A DNA stretch of 8,522 nucleotides. Origin: Gammaproteobacteria bacterium. GTDB taxonomy: Bacteria; Pseudomonadota; Gammaproteobacteria; Chromatiales; Chromatiaceae. Shown here piece after piece: positions 5,611-8,522 of the stretch. Each line of letters begins with the position of its first letter. Within the stretch, counting starts at the first letter, position 1. Position numbers and translations under genes: made by a program. The notes below the pieces were generated by a model, which was given only the letters and a program-made list of their open reading frames with translations, was not told where the DNA came from and did no database searches. The DNA lies in assembly GCA_019136395.1 (NCBI GenBank), contig JAGVUH010000135.1:1-8522 (forward strand). Direction: 5' to 3'.

Positions 5611-6029
5611 ACTCAGTTGCCATGCCTTCCCGTCTGGCCGAGGACGACAAATTTGCCCTGTCCCGCAAGGTACTCCAGGTCCTGGCCGATTGGGGACTGG
5701 AGCCCATGGTCCAGTGCGAATTGCTCGGCTTGCCCCAGGGCGAGGCCGGTCGGGTCTTCCGCCGGCTGCGCCAAGGGGCCAGTCTGCCAGAGAGTCGGGA
5801 GGTCTGGACGCGCGTGGCCCTCCTGTTGCGTCTGGACAATGCCGTCCATCAACTGTTTCCGCATTGTGCCTACGCGGCCAATCTCTGGGTGACCTCGCCC
5901 AACCCGCGCTGTTCCCACCGGACCCCGCTGGAGATCATGCTCGCCGACGGACTGGAGGGCATCCGCCGCATCGAACGTTCAGTGGACAATCTGGACCCCC
6001 TGACGCTCACCAGGACCGACCTTAAGTGA
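5607..6029 (+). CDS. MbcA/ParS/Xre-type (DUF2384) antitoxin-like protein, no toxin adjacent
   Basis: The 140-residue protein has the two-part plan of this antitoxin family: an Xre-like helical N-terminal region (about 16-58, with VLADWGLEPMVQCELLGLPQ) and a C-terminal DUF2384 toxin-binding domain (about 78-128), including AVHQLFPHCAYAANLWVTSP followed by PNPRCSHRTPLEIMLADGLE. Antitoxins of this type usually pair with RES-domain or similar toxins encoded next door. Here the downstream gene is a metallo-hydrolase and the upstream one an OmpH-like chaperone, so no partner is seen. Its ATG overlaps the upstream stop (ATGA), suggesting translational coupling; ATG at 5622 is an alternative start. 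Solitary homologues may be regulators rather than antitoxins. The domain call is based on motif recognition alone. Confidence 0.75.
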   Translation: MNSVAMPSRLAEDDKFALSRKVLQVLADWGLEPMVQCELLGLPQGEAGRVFRRLRQGASLPESREVWTRVALLLRLDNAVHQLFPHCAYAANLWVTSPNPRCSHRTPLEIMLADGLEGIRRIERSVDNLDPLTLTRTDLK

Positions 6030-6038
6030 GGTTCGGTG

Positions 6039-6051
6039 AGGAATATTTCCT
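6039..6051. repeat. Small AT-rich dyad AGGAA-TAT-TTCCT
   Basis: A perfect 5-bp inverted repeat in the 63-bp gap between the antitoxin-like gene and the metallo-hydrolase gene. It may be an operator for the downstream gene or chance; no clear promoter hexamers accompany it. Confidence 0.25.
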
Positions 6052-6092
6052 TGGCCATTTCCTAGCGTTCAATTGGTAGCCCGATAGAGTTC

Positions 6093-6755
6093 ATGTTGAA
6101 ATTTCGTATCCTGCCCGTCACCCCCCTCCAACAAAACTGCACCCTCTTCTGGTGTGATCAGACCCAACGGGGGGTGATCGTCGATCCCGGTGGTGACCTG
6201 GACCGTCTACGCGCGCTGATCAGGGAGACGGGGGTCACCCTGGAAAAAATTCTCTTGACTCACGGTCACTTCGATCACGTGGGGGCCGCCGGTTTGTTGG
6301 CGGAACACCTGGACCTGCCGATCGTCGGTCCGCACCGCGAGGATGCCTTTCTTCTGGAATCCCTCCCCTCCCAATGCGCCAGCTTCGGCTTCCCGCCGAT
6401 CCCGGCCTTCACCCCGGATCAATGGCTGGATGAGGGTGACCAGATCGAGTTCGGCACCGTCAGTCTGGAGGTCATTCGCTGTCCTGGCCACACGCCCGGC
6501 CATGTGATTTTCTATTCCGCCGCCAACCGCTTGGCGCAGGTTGGTGATGTCATCTTTCAGGGTTCGATCGGGCGTACTGACTTTCCCCGGGGCAATCATC
6601 AGGACCTTATCAACTCCATCCGCCAGCGACTCTTTGCCTTGTGTGACGACCTGCGTTTCATCCCGGGTCATGGCCCCATGTCCACCGTCGGCGCGGAGCG
6701 GCGGGGCAACCCCTTTGTCAGGGATGCACTCTTCACGCGGGGCAATTTCGCTTAG
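6093..6755 (+). CDS. YcbL-like metallo-beta-lactamase-fold hydrolase
   Basis: The 220-residue protein has the complete metal-binding set of the metallo-beta-lactamase fold: H57-x-H59-x-D61-H62 in LTHGHFDHVGAA, H133 in CPGHTPGH, D152 in VGDVIFQGSIGRTDF and H193 in FIPGHGPMSTVG. The start MLKFRILPVTPLQQNCTLFW and the FQGSIGRTDFPRGN segment are typical of the YcbL branch, relatives of glyoxalase II that hydrolyse glutathione thioesters and lack its C-terminal substrate-binding domain. The length of about 215-220 residues fits. It is probably cytoplasmic. It follows the antitoxin-like gene by 63 bp on the same strand. No strong ribosome site precedes the ATG. The substrate cannot be read from the sequence. 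Confidence 0.93.
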   Translation: MLKFRILPVTPLQQNCTLFWCDQTQRGVIVDPGGDLDRLRALIRETGVTLEKILLTHGHFDHVGAAGLLAEHLDLPIVGPHREDAFLLESLPSQCASFGFPPIPAFTPDQWLDEGDQIEFGTVSLEVIRCPGHTPGHVIFYSAANRLAQVGDVIFQGSIGRTDFPRGNHQDLINSIRQRLFALCDDLRFIPGHGPMSTVGAERRGNPFVRDALFTRGNFA

Positions 6756-6938
6756 CTGTGCTTTACTTTAATCACCAGCGGAGGTTTCTGGCGTATCCAC
6801 CCCCACAGCATGGACTTTTCCCGTCATGAGGTAAGCACAGTGGCCACGGAATCCCTCCTCTCGCTTGGTCGCGGTCCAGGATCCTATTGGGTCCGCGCCC
6901 ATCCGCCCTCCATCTTTCCCGATGAGGATGGGAGCGGG

Positions 6939-7913
6939 ATGAATGATCCCAGCCCCCCTGCCTCATCGCGTCCCCCCAAGCGCGCCTCTGGGCCGCGTTT
7001 TGTCGAACCTTGTCGCTTTGATGCGTCGCAGCGGGCCACGCTGCTCACCGCACTGGAGGCCGAGGGCCTGGGCGACGAGGACAGTCGCCAGATCTTCCTC
7101 GCCGCCCTGGAATACGATCTCGCCAGTTGCCGGCCGCTGTTGGGGGAGCTGCCACCGCCCGAAGAGGTGATCCAACCCCAACGCTCGCCTGCAACCATCG
7201 AGGCAACGGTGATGGCTACGGCCTCGGTCCCAGCAGCCACGCCTACCCCGCTGGTGCCCCCTGACCAGCAAGCACTCGACCTGAAGGCCATGTCGGAATC
7301 CACTGCGCCGGAGTCCGGCTTGCTCGCCCTGGCTCACCTGGCGGCTAATCTGGCCCAGGCCTTGGCCGATCTGACCCTCGCGCAACGGGAGACCCTCAAG
7401 CGGGCACTGGAGACTTCTGACTGTCTCGCCCGGGGTTATGGCGATCTCTATCTGGATACCCTGCGCCTGGAATTGCTGCACCTCAAGGCGGCCTTTTCCG
7501 CTTCTGAACTGAAACCAGGGATGGCAGCGGGGACCGATCCATCATCAACCATCAATGCTCCGATCAATTATCCCCCGTCTGACTCGACTAACTCATCATC
7601 CCCTAGCCTTGCCCCGCCGGTAGTCACGGTAGGCTCGTCCATTTCAGACATCTCTCCCCTGGTAGCTGCGGCGCCCCTGGCAAGCATGGCCAACATGCCG
7701 GTCCCTCCACCCTCCCTGCCTCCGGTCCCCGCGGAAGTAAGGCGGTTCCTGCGGCGGGCCGCCGATGCCTATGCCGATTGCTTCGAGGGCGATCCCAGCC
7801 TCGCCGCCGATGCCCCCTTCCCCCGCATCCTGCGGGTCCTGGGCGACGTCACTGGCCTGCCCCTGCCCAAGGATGAGCTGACCCTGAGCGAGATTCTCGT
7901 TCCGGGGCCTTGA
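6939..7913 (+). CDS. Hypothetical Pro/Ala-rich protein of three helical blocks, unrecognised
   Basis: I chose the ATG at 6939 (324 residues) because purine-rich GGGAGCGGG precedes it; an in-frame ATG at 6810 would add 43 residues but has no ribosome site. I recognise no family. Three blocks look helical and folded: about 18-70 (ASQRATLLTALEAEGLGDED, IFLAALEYDLASCRPLLGEL), about 124-190 (LLALAHLAANLAQALADLTL, GDLYLDTLRLELLHLKAAF) and about 263-319 (PAEVRRFLRRAADAYADCFE, ILRVLGDVTGLPLPKDELTL). They are joined by Pro/Ala/Ser/Thr-rich linkers. No signal peptide or membrane segment is seen, so it is probably cytoplasmic. The GC-rich third positions through the blocks support real coding. It is followed after 118 bp by the DUF349-type gene on the same strand, perhaps as a partner. 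Confidence 0.75.
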   Translation: MNDPSPPASSRPPKRASGPRFVEPCRFDASQRATLLTALEAEGLGDEDSRQIFLAALEYDLASCRPLLGELPPPEEVIQPQRSPATIEATVMATASVPAATPTPLVPPDQQALDLKAMSESTAPESGLLALAHLAANLAQALADLTLAQRETLKRALETSDCLARGYGDLYLDTLRLELLHLKAAFSASELKPGMAAGTDPSSTINAPINYPPSDSTNSSSPSLAPPVVTVGSSISDISPLVAAAPLASMANMPVPPPSLPPVPAEVRRFLRRAADAYADCFEGDPSLAADAPFPRILRVLGDVTGLPLPKDELTLSEILVPGP

Positions 7914-7943
7914 CGCCCGGCATTTTTCGACACCGATCCACCC

Positions 7944-7974
7944 CAGCCGGGAGCCACTGCCTGCTACCCGGCTG
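7944..7974 (+). other. Inverted repeat between hypothetical gene and DUF349-type gene
   Basis: CAGCCGGG (7944-7951) and CCCGGCTG (7967-7974) form a perfect 8-bp stem around a 15-nt loop, 30 bp after the stop of the upstream gene. No T-tract follows, so a Rho-independent terminator is not supported. It could stabilise or process a shared transcript. Confidence 0.45.
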
Positions 7975-8031
7975 ATGCCCACCTGAACCCCGGGGCCAAG
8001 CGTGCCCCTTGTTCCGTAGCCAGGAAGTACC

Positions 8032-8522
8032 ATGATCTTTAAGCGCTTGTTCTCGCGTCGCGCACCAGAAGCCGCCCCCCCCACCAAGCCCGGTCTCTGG
8101 GGCGGAGGCGCGCGGAACCCCCGTCTGGACGCCTGCCATCATTCGACCGACCTGGCGGCATTGTGGCGGCTGGCCGAGGAAGACGCAGATGCCGGCGTCC
8201 GGGAACTCGCCCAGGCCCGATATCGTCATCTGCTCTGCGGGCTGGAGACGCCGCCGACCCTGGAGCTGGCCCACCGCCTGGCGGTCGTCGCCGAACTCGA
8301 CGAGGCCCGCCCCCAGGAGCTGCGCATCCTGATGGCGGTCGCCGCCGAGGCCCGGGAGCCCAAGCTGCGGATCGCCGCCCTTGCCCGCCTCACGGCCCAG
8401 GACCTCCTCGCCGCCCGCGCCCTGGGGGACGCGGCGACCCAGGTGCGGGTGGCCGCCGCCGAACGACTGCGCGCGCGCCCGGCCCTGGAACAGGTCGCCC
8501 GCCGCATTGGCAAGAAGGACAA
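8032..8522 (+). CDS. DUF349-type protein with HEAT-like repeats, N-terminal part (3' end outside window)
   Basis: An ATG with AGGA (8022-8025) 6 bp upstream opens a frame that stays open to the end of the window, 163 codons plus two bases. It starts MIFKRLFSRRAPEAA and passes a short Pro/Gly linker. Alanine/leucine/arginine-rich helical pairs follow (LAALWRLAEEDADAGVRELA, LRILMAVAAEAREPKLRIAA, ARALGDAATQVRVAAAERL), which read as HEAT-like repeats. The last residues, ALEQVARRIGKKD, resemble the phrase preceding the first DUF349 repeat in long proteins of this family in gammaproteobacteria, usually some 900 residues. The DUF349 repeats themselves would lie beyond the window, so the family name is inferred from this N-terminal pattern. 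The function of the family is poorly defined. Confidence 0.7.
   Translation, partial: MIFKRLFSRRAPEAAPPTKPGLWGGGARNPRLDACHHSTDLAALWRLAEEDADAGVRELAQARYRHLLCGLETPPTLELAHRLAVVAELDEARPQELRILMAVAAEAREPKLRIAALARLTAQDLLAARALGDAATQVRVAAAERLRARPALEQVARRIGKKD

Noticed and set aside
5607..6755. Toxin-antitoxin pair formed by the DUF2384 protein and the metallo-hydrolase
   Set aside because: The downstream protein is a clear YcbL-like metallo-beta-lactamase-fold enzyme with all metal ligands, not a RES or other known partner toxin.

Overview
The window is GC-rich bacterial chromosome. Gene content (BolA, a TatD/YjjV-type hydrolase, a DUF2058 protein, an OmpH/Skp-like protein, a DUF349-type protein) points to a gammaproteobacterium. 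The flavour, with orphan DUF2384 antitoxin-like gene, IS200-type transposase and repeat-laden spacers, suggests a purple sulfur bacterium (Chromatiaceae) or a relative. That placement is inference from gene content, not from a search.

Layout. Positions 1-420 hold the 3' part of an IS200/IS605-family element: the C-terminal part of its Y1 transposase, then four consecutive hairpins, the last of which looks like the element's right end. Positions 421-908 are a G-rich plus strand with no gene I can support. Positions 909-984 carry a short octamer tandem repeat just downstream of bolA. Genes on the minus strand follow: bolA (973-1305), a small ankyrin-like remnant (1401-1529), a lipoprotein with a very long Ala/Thr/Lys/Ser tail (1528-3075), a spacer with a hexamer repeat, a TatD/YjjV-type metal hydrolase (3362-4168) and, 6 bp upstream of it, a DUF2058 gene that appears broken near its 5' end (4175-4688).

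A 340-bp divergent spacer (4689-5028) contains a degenerate tandem repeat, two inverted repeats and a possible promoter. Genes on the plus strand follow: an OmpH/Skp-like periplasmic chaperone (5029-5610) overlapping by ATGA with an orphan MbcA/ParS/Xre-type (DUF2384) antitoxin-like protein (5607-6029), a YcbL-like metallo-beta-lactamase-fold hydrolase (6093-6755), an unrecognised Pro/Ala-rich protein (6939-7913), and the start of a DUF349-type protein running off the window (8032 onward).

Most of the genes are housekeeping or conserved hypotheticals. I found no convincing multi-gene defence or biosynthetic system. The points most worth a second look are the damaged DUF2058 reading frame, the coupling of an OmpH-like chaperone to a toxin-less antitoxin-like gene, the low-complexity lipoprotein tail, and several unusual short tandem repeats in the spacers.
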